From contig DXXK01000084.1 in assembly GCA_019416425.1 (NCBI GenBank), positions 1 to 55,933 of the forward strand: DNA of 55,933 bases. Direction: 5' to 3'. Positions within the stretch are counted from its first letter, which is position 1, and every line of letters starts with the position of its first letter. The DNA comes from Bacteroidales bacterium. Its GTDB lineage: Bacteria > Bacteroidota > Bacteroidia > Bacteroidales > Muribaculaceae. Made by a program: the position numbers and the translations under genes. Under the pieces are notes generated by a model. It did no database searches and was not told the DNA's origin. It saw nothing but the letters and a program-made list of their open reading frames with translations. Positions 40,765-49,393 of this stretch are shown here, in pieces.

Positions 40765-41205
40765 ATGGCTCTGAAACGCAATTTCCAGTCGCTCGACACA
40801 TTCTCGATGTCGTCGATGACCGATGTCATATTCCTGCTGCTGATTTTCTTCATGGTCACCAGCACCATCATCTTCCCGGGCGCCATCGACGTCAATCTGC
40901 CGGAAAGCGGCGAGCAGACCACCCTGAAACCCGTCACCGAGGTCTACATCGACGCGGAGAACAAGCTGTACCTGGTGACGGACCGCAACGACTCCACCAA
41001 CATCCTGTCGGTGCCGAAGCCGGTCAACTTAGCGGCCCTGGGCGCCGAGCTGAGCGCCATCCAGCAGCAGGACTCCACCCGCGCCGTGGCACTCTACGCC
41101 GATTCCACGGTGACTTACGCACGCGTGGTGGAAGTCCTTGACCTTGCGGCGCGCAGGAACCTGAGGATGGTGCTCTCCACATCAGCCAAGGAGGTACGCC
41201 CATGA
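40765..41205 (+). CDS. exbD: ExbD/TolR-family biopolymer transport protein
   Basis: A 146-aa protein anchored by one N-terminal helix (SMTDVIFLLLIFFMVTSTII) in which the Asp is the protonatable residue of the family. The periplasmic part follows (PGAIDVNLPESGEQ, VYIDAENKLYLVTDR, YARVVEVLDLAARRNLRMVLST). It pairs with the ExbB subunit upstream. Its end overlaps the tonB-like gene by 4 bp (ATGA). Confidence 0.92.
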   Translation: MALKRNFQSLDTFSMSSMTDVIFLLLIFFMVTSTIIFPGAIDVNLPESGEQTTLKPVTEVYIDAENKLYLVTDRNDSTNILSVPKPVNLAALGAELSAIQQQDSTRAVALYADSTVTYARVVEVLDLAARRNLRMVLSTSAKEVRP

Positions 41206-41951
41206 CACGTCAGCAGAAAAAGGACTCACTCGTGGCCGGCGCCATCACGCTGCTGGCGCTCCTGCTGCTGTGTCTGCTGCTGACGCTGGGACACATCCGA
41301 TTCGATGGCTCGGCATTGGCCCAGGCCTCGACACCCGAGATCGGACTGATTGCCGAGGAAGAGGAGGAGTTCATCGAGCCTGAGCTGCTGCAGGATCTGG
41401 GCGAGCCTGACGCCGTGACCAAGGATGTCCCCGCCCCTGCGGTCAAGGGAAATCCCAAACCGGCCGAGACCGACAACACCCAGAAGATAGAGCCGGGCAA
41501 GAATCCGAAAAAAACTCCCCCTGTGGATAAGAAAATCACCTCCAGGGAAAAACAGGAGGTGAAGAGCGAGGAGCCGCCGGCCACCGACAAGGAGAGGAAA
41601 GAGGTATCGTCGAGAGTCTCCAAGAGCTTCCAGGGTCAGAACGGCACCACGCAGGGCAAGAACGCCGGGACCGGAGCCGGAGGCGTGGGCATGGGCATCA
41701 ACGGCGTGGCCTCGGGCCGCGTGTTCAAGGGGTGTCCCAAGCCGAAGGTTTCGTTGCGCCACAAAGTGGTGGTCAAAGTATCGGTTACCATCGACGCCGA
41801 TGGCAATGTGATCGAGGCCCGCGCCCAGGGAGGCGCGTCGGCCGACATACGTCGCGCCTGCGAGGCCGCCGCTCGGAGCGCCCGCTGGTCGGCCAAGCCC
41901 GACGCCCCGACCACCAAGGGCTCAATAACCTTCTCGATCACACCGGTCTGA
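41202..41951 (+). CDS. TonB-like energy transducer
   Basis: A 249-aa protein with an N-terminal membrane helix (LVAGAITLLALLLLCLLLTLG). A long Pro/Lys/Glu-rich linker spans about 40-150. The C-terminal TonB-like fold is at about 160-249 (GRVFKGCPKPKVSLRHKVVVKVSVTIDADGNVIEARAQGGASADIRRACEAAARSARW, then KGSITFSITPV). It should couple the ExbB/ExbD motor to outer-membrane receptors or another envelope partner. A motor set inside a pdxJ operon is a common Bacteroidales arrangement. Confidence 0.88.
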   Translation: MTRQQKKDSLVAGAITLLALLLLCLLLTLGHIRFDGSALAQASTPEIGLIAEEEEEFIEPELLQDLGEPDAVTKDVPAPAVKGNPKPAETDNTQKIEPGKNPKKTPPVDKKITSREKQEVKSEEPPATDKERKEVSSRVSKSFQGQNGTTQGKNAGTGAGGVGMGINGVASGRVFKGCPKPKVSLRHKVVVKVSVTIDADGNVIEARAQGGASADIRRACEAAARSARWSAKPDAPTTKGSITFSITPV

Positions 41952-41952
41952 C

Positions 41953-42522
41953 ATGGGACAGGCATGGAGCATATGGATGCATCCGCGCCGCACGGCTACG
42001 GAATTGCAGGAACTGTTGGACATGTCGGCCGAGCAGGCCGAGCAGCTGGCCCGTGCCAACGACACCCTGAAATCGCAGCAGGAACGGATGGCCCGAACCG
42101 ACGCCGACCTGACCGAGGCCAATGAGCAGCGGGCCAAGTCCGACGCCTCGGTAATGGAACTGACCCGACTGTTGCTTAATGTCCGCAAGAAACTGGACGA
42201 CGCCCGCAAGAAACTGCATGAACAGGACCGCATCATGGCCGAGAAAGACCGTCAGCTTGAAGAAGCCAAGGAACTGGAGACGGCAATGGAACAATTCGAA
42301 CAGGCCTTAGGACAGGCCGAGGAGATGAAAGCCAACTATGAGGCACGCATCACCCGTCTCCGTGGACGCATCATGGAACTGAACTCACGTCTGGCCGTAG
42401 TCAATACTCCTAAGGAAAACAACAAGGCCGACGGCGACATGCCGACGGCCCGCAAAACAACACCTCCGGATTCGATTCTCTTCGCCGATCCGGATGCGGA
42501 CTGGCTGCAGCCCCTACCCTAA
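41953..42522 (+). CDS. Coiled-coil protein at the end of the TonB operon
   Basis: A 189-aa highly charged protein. Residues about 15-150 are predicted coiled coil by heptad pattern (ATELQELLDMSAEQAEQL, NVRKKLDDARKKLHEQDRIMAEKDRQLEEAKELE, ITRLRGRIMELNSRL). The C-terminal about 35 residues are disordered and polar. No signal peptide or membrane helix is evident. It starts one base after the tonB-like stop codon, so it is cotranslated. Its stop overlaps the stop of convergent miaB by 3-4 bp. The function is unknown; a scaffold for the motor complex is only a guess. Confidence 0.6.
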   Translation: MGQAWSIWMHPRRTATELQELLDMSAEQAEQLARANDTLKSQQERMARTDADLTEANEQRAKSDASVMELTRLLLNVRKKLDDARKKLHEQDRIMAEKDRQLEEAKELETAMEQFEQALGQAEEMKANYEARITRLRGRIMELNSRLAVVNTPKENNKADGDMPTARKTTPPDSILFADPDADWLQPLP

Positions 42523-43886
42523 TCCGCAATACTCCCATGGAGAGTCGCGGAGGAGGCGGAGGTGATGGTCACGTCCACGAAGTCGCCTGCATCGACGCCC
42601 TGACGCGGGAAGACCACGAACTTGTTCTGCGACGTGCGGCCGCAGTATTCATCGGGATTGCGCTTGGAGGGTCCCTCCACCAATACGGTGAACGTCCTGC
42701 CGACATCGCGGAGGTTCGATTCCAGCGACAGCTCGTTCTGCAGGGCGATCATACGGTTGAGACGGTCGATCTTGACTTCCTCGGGAACATTGTCAGGCAT
42801 TGTCCGGGACGCCAATGTACCGGGACGCTCGGAGTACTTGAACATGAAGGCCGAGTCGAAGCCCACCTCGCGCATCAGCGACAGGGTCTGCTGGAAGTCC
42901 TCCTCGCTCTCGTTGTAGAATCCGGTGAACATGTCGGTGGAGATGCCGGCGTCGGGCAGGATCCGCCTGATGGCCGCCACCCGGTCCAGATACCACTGGC
43001 GCGTGTACTTGCGGTTCATGTCCCTGAGCACGCTGTCGGAGCCGGACTGCACGGGCAGGTGTATGTGCCGGGCCAGGTTGGAATGCTCCGAAATCAGGGT
43101 GAGCGTCCTGTCGCTCATGTCCTTGGGATGCGAGGTGGTGAAGCGGATACGCATGTCGGGCGCGGCCTGGGCCACCATGGCCAGGAGGTCGGGGAAATCG
43201 GTCACGTTGCCGTCGGCATCGGTGAAGCGGTAGGAATTGACGTTCTGTCCTAAAAGTGTAGCCTCCTTGAAACCGCGCTGCCGCAGGTCCTCCAGCTCGC
43301 GCAGGATACTCTTCGGCTCACGGCTGCGCTCACGGCCACGGGTGTAAGGCACGATGCAGTAGGAACAGAAGTTGTTGCATCCGCGCATTATGGAGATGAA
43401 GCCGGATATACCGCCGTTGAGGCGGCGCGGCACCACGTCGCGATAGGTCTCGGTGGCCGATAAGGTCACGTTTATGGCAGGCTCGCCCATCTCGGCTGCG
43501 GCGACAAGCTCGGGAAGCTCCATGTAGGCGTCGGGGCCCGCCACCAGGTCGACTCCATGGTTATCGATCAGCTCCTGCTTCATGCGCTCGGCCATGCAGC
43601 CCACCACACCGATTATGATATTGTGGCCCGACTTGCGCCTCAGTGCGTTCCAGTGGGCCAGACGGGCGAATATCTTCTGCTCGGCGTTGTCGCGGATGGA
43701 GCATGTGTTCAGCAGCACGGCCGCCGCGTCGTCCTCGCGTTCCGTAGGCTCGTAGCCGGCCAGCGACATCATCGCCGCTATCACTTCGGAATCCGCCACG
43801 TTCATCTGGCATCCATATGTCTCAATGCGCACTTTTTTGGTCGGTGTGCATTTTTTTTGGTCTGTAGGTAAAAAAAATGTGCTCAT
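42519..43886 (-). CDS. miaB: tRNA-2-methylthio-N6-isopentenyladenosine synthase
   Basis: A 455-aa radical-SAM enzyme that adds a methylthio group to A37 of tRNAs that read UNN codons. The ATG at 43886 is preferred; an ATG six codons earlier also exists. The N-terminal UPF0004 domain holds the three cluster Cys residues (YGCQMNVADSE, LNTCSIRDNAEQ, GVVGCMAER). The radical-SAM motif CxxxCxxC is in CNNFCSYCIVPYTRGRERS. The C-terminal TRAM domain binds tRNA (TFTVLVEGPSKRNPDEYCGRTSQNKFVVFP). It is convergent with the TonB operon and divergent from the CoA transferase. Confidence 0.95.
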   Translation of the reverse strand: MSTFFLPTDQKKCTPTKKVRIETYGCQMNVADSEVIAAMMSLAGYEPTEREDDAAAVLLNTCSIRDNAEQKIFARLAHWNALRRKSGHNIIIGVVGCMAERMKQELIDNHGVDLVAGPDAYMELPELVAAAEMGEPAINVTLSATETYRDVVPRRLNGGISGFISIMRGCNNFCSYCIVPYTRGRERSREPKSILRELEDLRQRGFKEATLLGQNVNSYRFTDADGNVTDFPDLLAMVAQAAPDMRIRFTTSHPKDMSDRTLTLISEHSNLARHIHLPVQSGSDSVLRDMNRKYTRQWYLDRVAAIRRILPDAGISTDMFTGFYNESEEDFQQTLSLMREVGFDSAFMFKYSERPGTLASRTMPDNVPEEVKIDRLNRMIALQNELSLESNLRDVGRTFTVLVEGPSKRNPDEYCGRTSQNKFVVFPRQGVDAGDFVDVTITSASSATLHGSIAD

Positions 43887-43888
43887 TG

Positions 43889-43920
43889 TTGTGTTTTTTT
43901 GCATAAAATCACTAAATTTG
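43889..43920 (+). promoter_or_regulatory. Promoter of the CoA-transferase gene
   Basis: TTG at 43889-43891 is 21 bp from TAAATTTG at 43913-43920. The start near 43927 leaves a leader of about 129 nt. The T-rich stretch just before it is the 5' side of the divergent miaB gene. Confidence 0.6.
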
Positions 43921-44055
43921 TGCAGAAATTAGCTAACGAAACGTATTTCGCAATTTATGCACCACAAAAGTAGTGAAAATATGTTTTACAACAATAAAAA
44001 ACAACACAAGTGGTGATAAAAAGCACAAAAACGTTCCTTAAATCCAATATGGACC

Positions 44056-45543
44056 ATGAGTATACCATTCATCACAGCCGAAGAGGCCGCGCAGTGTATC
44101 AAGAACGGCGACAACGTCGGATTTTCGGGTTTCACGGCCTCGGGAACACCTAAGGTAGTGACCGTAGCGCTTGCGGAGCGCGCCAAGAAACTGCACGAGC
44201 AGGGCGAGGAGTTCAAAATCAACGTTTACACAGGCGCGTCGACCAACGACCATGTGGACGGCGAGCTGGCCCGTGCCAACGCCATCGCGAGCCGCACCCC
44301 CTATCAGAGCCACAAGGACGCCCGCGCCGGTGTCAACAACGGCGACATCCAGTACTTCGACTATCACCTGAGCCACATATCCCAGGACCTGCGCTACGGC
44401 TTCTTCGGCGACATCGACGTCGCCATCATCGAGGCCACCGAGATGAGTCCCAACGGCGACGTGATCCTTGGCGCCGGCCTCGGCATGTCGCCAACACTGG
44501 CCAAGATGGCCAAGAAGGTAATCATCGAATACTCCAGCTACTACCACAACTCGTTCCGTGGCTTCCACGACAACTATATTCCGCTGGATCCCCCGCACCG
44601 TCGCGAGATTCCCATCTACAAGCCGTCGGACCGCATCGGCGACACCGTGCTGCACATCGACCCCAAGAAGATCATCGGCGTGGTTCCCAGCAACGCGTCG
44701 GAGAGCATCAAGCCCTTCACCAGCCCCGACGAGCAGACCCAGCGCATCGGCGACAACATCTGCAACTTCCTGGTTCACGAGCTGCGCGCCGGCAAGATTC
44801 CTTCCAGCTTCCTCCCCATCCAGTCGGGTGTGGGCAACGTGGCCAACGCCGTACTGTACGGTCTGGGCGAGAATCCGGAGATTCCCCAGTTCGAGATGTA
44901 CACGGAGGTGATCCAGGACGCCGTGATGACGCTGATGGAGGAGGGCAAGTGCCGCTTCGCCTCGACCTGCGCCCTGACGTTCAGCGACGACGCCATGCTG
45001 CATTTCATGGACAACATCGACTTCTTCCGCGACAAGATCGTGATGCGTCCCGGTGAGATCTCCAACTCGCCCGAGGTGGTGCGCCGACTGGGCCTGATCG
45101 CCATGAACACGGCTCTGGAGGCCGACATCTTCGGCAACGTCAACTCCACGCACGTGCTGGGCACCAAGATGATGAACGGCATCGGCGGCTCGGCCGACTT
45201 CAGCCGCAACGCCTTCCTGTCCATCTTCAGCTGCCCGTCGATCCAGAAGGGCGGCAAGATCTCGACCATCGTTCCGATGGTGTCGCATCTGGACCACTCG
45301 GAGCATTCGGTGAAGATCCTGGCCACGGAGCAGGGTGTGGCCGACCTGCGCGGCAAGAGCCCCATCCAGCGCGCCCAGTGCATCATCGAGAACTGCGTGC
45401 ATCCCGAATACAAGCAGCTGATGTGGGACTACCTGAAACTGTCGGAGGGCAAAGGACGCCACACGCCGCACCAGCTGGAATCGGCATTCGCGTTCCACCG
45501 CGCCTTCGCCGAGACCGGCGACATGCGCAACGCCAAATTCTGA
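44056..45543 (+). CDS. Acetyl-CoA hydrolase/transferase-family succinate CoA transferase
   Basis: A 495-aa cytoplasmic enzyme. The N-terminal part is FITAEEAAQCIKNGDNVGFSGFTASGTPK and the thioester-forming Glu is Glu284 in MYTEVIQDAVM. Other family motifs are GADILGAGLGM-like (DVILGAGLGMSPTLAKM), NGIGGSADFSRNAFLSIF and the CoA-binding end SIQKGGKISTIVPMVSHLDHSEHSVKILATEQGVADLRG. In propionate-forming Bacteroidales this enzyme is expected to move CoA from propionyl- or acetyl-CoA to succinate. It is a single-gene unit with promoter and terminator. Confidence 0.92.
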   Translation: MSIPFITAEEAAQCIKNGDNVGFSGFTASGTPKVVTVALAERAKKLHEQGEEFKINVYTGASTNDHVDGELARANAIASRTPYQSHKDARAGVNNGDIQYFDYHLSHISQDLRYGFFGDIDVAIIEATEMSPNGDVILGAGLGMSPTLAKMAKKVIIEYSSYYHNSFRGFHDNYIPLDPPHRREIPIYKPSDRIGDTVLHIDPKKIIGVVPSNASESIKPFTSPDEQTQRIGDNICNFLVHELRAGKIPSSFLPIQSGVGNVANAVLYGLGENPEIPQFEMYTEVIQDAVMTLMEEGKCRFASTCALTFSDDAMLHFMDNIDFFRDKIVMRPGEISNSPEVVRRLGLIAMNTALEADIFGNVNSTHVLGTKMMNGIGGSADFSRNAFLSIFSCPSIQKGGKISTIVPMVSHLDHSEHSVKILATEQGVADLRGKSPIQRAQCIIENCVHPEYKQLMWDYLKLSEGKGRHTPHQLESAFAFHRAFAETGDMRNAKF

Positions 45544-45584
45544 GAATCAACGTCTCATAGCTAAAAGAATCATTCTGAAACAGC

Positions 45585-45622
45585 GAATCCGGTCGTGCTT
45601 CACGGCCGGATTCTTATTTTTT
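45585..45622 (+). terminator. Terminator of the CoA-transferase gene
   Basis: GAATCCGGTCGTG (45585-45597) pairs with CACGGCCGGATTC (45601-45613), 13 bp with one wobble and a 3-nt loop, followed by TTATTTTTTG. Confidence 0.92.
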
Positions 45623-45648
45623 GATACTCTATCGCTCCGAGGGCCGCG

Positions 45649-48633
45649 CTACTCGGATTCCGGCTTCATGACGATGCCCTTGGACCTCATGCCGTTGATG
45701 GCAACGGTCAGAGACGTGGGGAACTTGATGACGCGAAGGAATTCCGTCTCATACTCGGCCGGCATGGATTCAAGACAGTCTGTGTCGATGTAACCGTTGT
45801 GGGCGGCCTGGTCGATGGTGAAGTAACCGGTACCGAAACTGGTCAGGTTCTGGAAGAAATGCGTTCCCTGACTCGGCTCGATGCGGTAGCCGGGAAGTGC
45901 CGACTCCACAATCAGGCGGGCGCCGGCGATCTGCGGCCAACGTACCGGGATACCCAGCGCAGGGTCGCTTGTGCCCCAACGGCCCGGACCAACTAGGATG
46001 TAACCCGTCTCGTTGTCGATCATCTTCTGGTTCACCTGCGCCACCTCCTCGGCGATCTGCTGCGTCTTCAGACTGTTGAACGCATCCTTCTTGACATACA
46101 CCAAGTGCCGGATGTTGTCCATGATGCCGTGACCCAACGCCGCGTCGCTGCGCAACAGCAGCTTCTCGTCCGGAACGGAGATGATCGAGTCGTCCAGCAT
46201 CTCCTTACGGTCCACGATGGGGCGGATCTGCAGCCAGTAGACCGTGCCGATGCGACCTTGCTTGTCAGGCTCCGCGTTGATGTTGCCCGCGAACTCGATC
46301 TCCACAGGACGTCCCATCTCGTAGGCGCCCGTCTGCAGCATGAACTCCGCGATTTTGGCAAGCGGGAACTTGCCGTGCTTCAGGATATTGGCGAAGGTAA
46401 CGACCTTGCGTCCCGGTCCCTTGTCGGAATCACGAAGGTAGCCGTCATGGAAATCGTAGGTGGACACCATGTATCTCAGCGCACCGGCCTTGAAGGCATC
46501 GGCAACCTGTATCTTCGAGATATTGAAATTATTGTCGGTGGTGAAGTCGTCGGCGCTGACCGCGCTGGGCTTCAGACCGTAGAGATAGGTCTGCGTGTCG
46601 CGCAGAGCCCCCTCGAGCGTGGAAGTGGCCACGATATGCTCCGGATGGGCGGGCGAGAAACGCAACGCCTTGCCGCCGTCCACTATGTACTCGCCGAGTC
46701 CCGCGGCAACCTCCACCACTCCTTCCTCGCTCTTCTCGGCCCCGACCGGGTAATAGTTCAGGCTACGGCCCACACCCGAGAAATTCGGGTAATAGTAGCC
46801 GTCATGGTCCTGACCGGCCACCTCCTGAAGGATGACTGCCATCTTCTCCTGGTCGATGACATTGCTGGTGGCGTTCATGTAGGCCTTGGAGTCGGCGAAG
46901 AACACCGAGGCATAGACCGCCTTGACGGCCGACACCAGCATGTGCAGGCGCGCCTCGTCATCGTCCAGATACGGAATCATGTAGGTGCTGTAGATGCCGG
47001 CGAAGGGCTGGTAATGCGAGTCCTCGAGCAACGAGGAACTACGGACAGCCAGGGGACGGTGGACCACATCGAAAAACGCCGCCAGGTCAGCGCGGACGCT
47101 TTCGGGGAACCTTCCGCGCAGGAACGCCTCCAGAATCTCCTGGTCCGACGCATCGGACAGCGCGATTTCGTACAGACGGTTGCTGTCCATGAACTCGTCG
47201 AAAATATCGGTACATATCACCACTGTGTGCGGTATGGTGATTTGAACGCCGTCGAAGTTCTCGCACTCCGGATGGCGCTTGATGATCTGGTCGATGAACG
47301 CCAGACCACGGCCCTTGCCGCCCATGGAGCCCTGTCCGATACGGGCGAAGTTACTGTAGTCGTCGTAGTTGTCGCGGTCGAACTCGGCCACCACGCCCCG
47401 GTTCTTCATCCGGCGGTAACGCACTATGCACTCAAACACCAGCTTGCGCACCAGCGGCATCTCGTCGATGTCGCGGATCACGCGGTCCTTGAGCGCCTCG
47501 GCTATGGGGAACAGCGCCCGGGTGTAGAGCCAGCGGCTTATGAAGTTGCGACGGCAATAGTAATTGAGCAGGTCGGCCGGAATCTCGAAGATTCCGTTCT
47601 GCAGGTCCTTGAGGTTGCGGATGCGCATCATCTCGCGGCCGGTCTGGGTGTAGCGCACAATAAAATCGCCGAAGCCGAACTGGTCGGTCACAGCATGGCG
47701 CAGGTCCTGCGGCAATGTCTTGCTGTTCTTATCCAGGAAGGTGTACCCGACCTTCTCGGCGGGAATCCGGTTGGCCGCCTCCTGGCTCTCCATGATGACC
47801 GGCACATAAGGATTGTCGCGGTGCAGGTATTCGGCCAGTTTCATGCCGGCCTCGGGATCCTTCTCGCCGTTGACTGGAAACCGCGCGTCCGTCACCAGAC
47901 CGAGGATATGGTCGCCGTACTTGTCGACAAGCGCCTTGGCCTCTTCCATGTCACGTGCCAGAAGCACCTTGCTGCGGCCACGCATGCGGAGCGACGCCTC
48001 GTGCTGGTTCAGAGCCTCGGTGCTGTTGGTCTGGCTCTGCTTCAGCAGGAACTTGTAGAGGTAGGGCAGCACCGAGCTGTAGAAACGGATGGAATCCTCT
48101 ACCAGCAGGATGGTCTGCACGCCCACCTCCAGAATGTCGTGCTCGGCGTTCATCTTGTCCTCCACCAGCTTGATGATGGCCAGTATCAGGTCCACGTTGC
48201 CGAGCCAGGAGAAGACATAGTCCACGCCGCGCAGGTCCTCGTTGGCGATGCGGCGGCGCACCTCCTTGCTGAAGGGCGTCAGCACCACGAAGGGAATCTG
48301 CGGATACATGCTGTCGATCTCGACAGCCTCGCGGAACGTCTCGCTGACGTCCACGCCGGGCATGGCTATGATCATGTCGTAGGGCTTGGAGGCCAGTTCG
48401 GCCTTGGCCTCGGCGTAGGTGGCCACCATCGTGAATCGTGGCGGCGACGACAGGTTCAGCGAGACATACTCGTTGTAGATCTGCTCCTCGATCCGGCCGT
48501 CACCCTCCAGGCTGAAGGCATCGTAGGGGGTGGCGATGAGCAGCACGTTGAATATGCGGCGCTGCATCAACGTCGAGAAGGCCGTATCCTTGAGATACAG
48601 CTGGCTCAGCATGTTGTCGTTGACCTGCCTCAC
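45649..48633 (-). CDS. Two-receiver / PEP-synthase ATP-grasp-like fusion protein (994 aa)
   Basis: A large soluble protein without a signal peptide. Residues about 25-165 look like a receiver fold (RIFNVLLIATPYDAF, YDMIIAMPGVDVSE, IPFVVLTPFSKEV). Residues about 170-330 look like a second receiver with the acidic pair in ILLVEDS, a likely phospho-acceptor Asp in LGLVTDARFP, then IMESQ and FLDKNSK. The C-terminal half is the PPDK_N ATP-grasp fold (ARIGQGSMGGKGRGLAFID, PLAVRSSSLLEDSHYQPFAGIYSTY, IVDGGKALRFSP). No phosphohistidine swivel or PEP barrel follows, so it cannot be a standard PEP synthase. It is the last gene of a six-gene operon, 4 bp after hemD. Confidence 0.72.
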   Translation of the reverse strand: MRQVNDNMLSQLYLKDTAFSTLMQRRIFNVLLIATPYDAFSLEGDGRIEEQIYNEYVSLNLSSPPRFTMVATYAEAKAELASKPYDMIIAMPGVDVSETFREAVEIDSMYPQIPFVVLTPFSKEVRRRIANEDLRGVDYVFSWLGNVDLILAIIKLVEDKMNAEHDILEVGVQTILLVEDSIRFYSSVLPYLYKFLLKQSQTNSTEALNQHEASLRMRGRSKVLLARDMEEAKALVDKYGDHILGLVTDARFPVNGEKDPEAGMKLAEYLHRDNPYVPVIMESQEAANRIPAEKVGYTFLDKNSKTLPQDLRHAVTDQFGFGDFIVRYTQTGREMMRIRNLKDLQNGIFEIPADLLNYYCRRNFISRWLYTRALFPIAEALKDRVIRDIDEMPLVRKLVFECIVRYRRMKNRGVVAEFDRDNYDDYSNFARIGQGSMGGKGRGLAFIDQIIKRHPECENFDGVQITIPHTVVICTDIFDEFMDSNRLYEIALSDASDQEILEAFLRGRFPESVRADLAAFFDVVHRPLAVRSSSLLEDSHYQPFAGIYSTYMIPYLDDDEARLHMLVSAVKAVYASVFFADSKAYMNATSNVIDQEKMAVILQEVAGQDHDGYYYPNFSGVGRSLNYYPVGAEKSEEGVVEVAAGLGEYIVDGGKALRFSPAHPEHIVATSTLEGALRDTQTYLYGLKPSAVSADDFTTDNNFNISKIQVADAFKAGALRYMVSTYDFHDGYLRDSDKGPGRKVVTFANILKHGKFPLAKIAEFMLQTGAYEMGRPVEIEFAGNINAEPDKQGRIGTVYWLQIRPIVDRKEMLDDSIISVPDEKLLLRSDAALGHGIMDNIRHLVYVKKDAFNSLKTQQIAEEVAQVNQKMIDNETGYILVGPGRWGTSDPALGIPVRWPQIAGARLIVESALPGYRIEPSQGTHFFQNLTSFGTGYFTIDQAAHNGYIDTDCLESMPAEYETEFLRVIKFPTSLTVAINGMRSKGIVMKPESE

Positions 48634-48637
48634 GGGG

Positions 48638-49393
48638 TTATTCCTTGTTCGCCTCCAGGAATGCCGCCAGCGCGTCGGGCATGGAGCGGTGCTGGGGCGA
48701 CGGAGCCGCGATGTCGGCCGTCAGTCCGGCGTCCTCGATGGCCTTGAGGGTCATCGGACCGAAGCCGCCGATGGCGATCTTGCCCTTGACCGTGTCCATG
48801 TCGGGGAAGTTCTTCTTCAACGACTCGATTCCCGCCGGGCTGAAGAATATAAAGAGGTCGTAGTCCTTGTCCTCCTCGGGCTGGAAGTCGTTGCTGACCG
48901 TACGGAACATCACCGTCTTGGTCACGTCCAGCTTGTGGTCGGCCAGGATGGTGGGATCCTCGGTGTGTACGTCCGACACGGGGAACAGAAACTTCTCCTT
49001 CTTGTTCTTGTCCATGGCGGCCAGCAGCTGCGCGTCGTTGAGCTTGCCGGTCAGGCCGAACGAGATCTTACGCTTGCGGTAGACGATGTACTTCTGCAGG
49101 TAGAGGGCGATGGCCTCCGTGGTGCAGAAGTAGCGCATGGTGTCGGGCACCTTGAACCTGGACTCCTCGGCCAGACGGAAATAATTGTCGATTGCCGTAC
49201 GCGACGTGAAGATTATTGCCGTGTAATCGGCCAGGTTGATTTTGGACTGTCTGAATTCCTTAGCCGTCAATCCCTCCATCTTGATGAACGGACGGAAAAC
49301 CATCTCGACACCGTAGTGTGCGGCGATGTCGAAATACGGAGACTTGTCTCCCACAGGGCGGGGTTGTGAAACCAATATCTTCTTAATTTTCAT
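48638..49393 (-). CDS. hemD: Uroporphyrinogen-III synthase
   Basis: A 251-aa enzyme that closes hydroxymethylbilane to uroporphyrinogen III in tetrapyrrole synthesis. The start MKIKKILVSQPRPVGDKSPYFDI is the Bacteroidota family N-terminus. Other parts are DYTAIIFTSRTAIDNYFRL, MRYFCTTEAIALYLQKYIVYRKRKISFG and the C-terminal KGKIAIGGFGPMTLKAIEDAGLTADIAAPSPQHRSMPDAL. Its ATG overlaps the stop of the DUF4271 gene (ATGA). Sequence conservation is low in this family; neighbour order supports the call. Confidence 0.85.
   Translation of the reverse strand: MKIKKILVSQPRPVGDKSPYFDIAAHYGVEMVFRPFIKMEGLTAKEFRQSKINLADYTAIIFTSRTAIDNYFRLAEESRFKVPDTMRYFCTTEAIALYLQKYIVYRKRKISFGLTGKLNDAQLLAAMDKNKKEKFLFPVSDVHTEDPTILADHKLDVTKTVMFRTVSNDFQPEEDKDYDLFIFFSPAGIESLKKNFPDMDTVKGKIAIGGFGPMTLKAIEDAGLTADIAAPSPQHRSMPDALAAFLEANKE

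Noticed and set aside
46105..48747. An 880-codon rightward open frame opposite the receiver/ATP-grasp gene
   Set aside because: It is a mirror frame of a high-GC gene with strong third-position bias. The leftward protein has recognisable motifs throughout and the rightward one has none.
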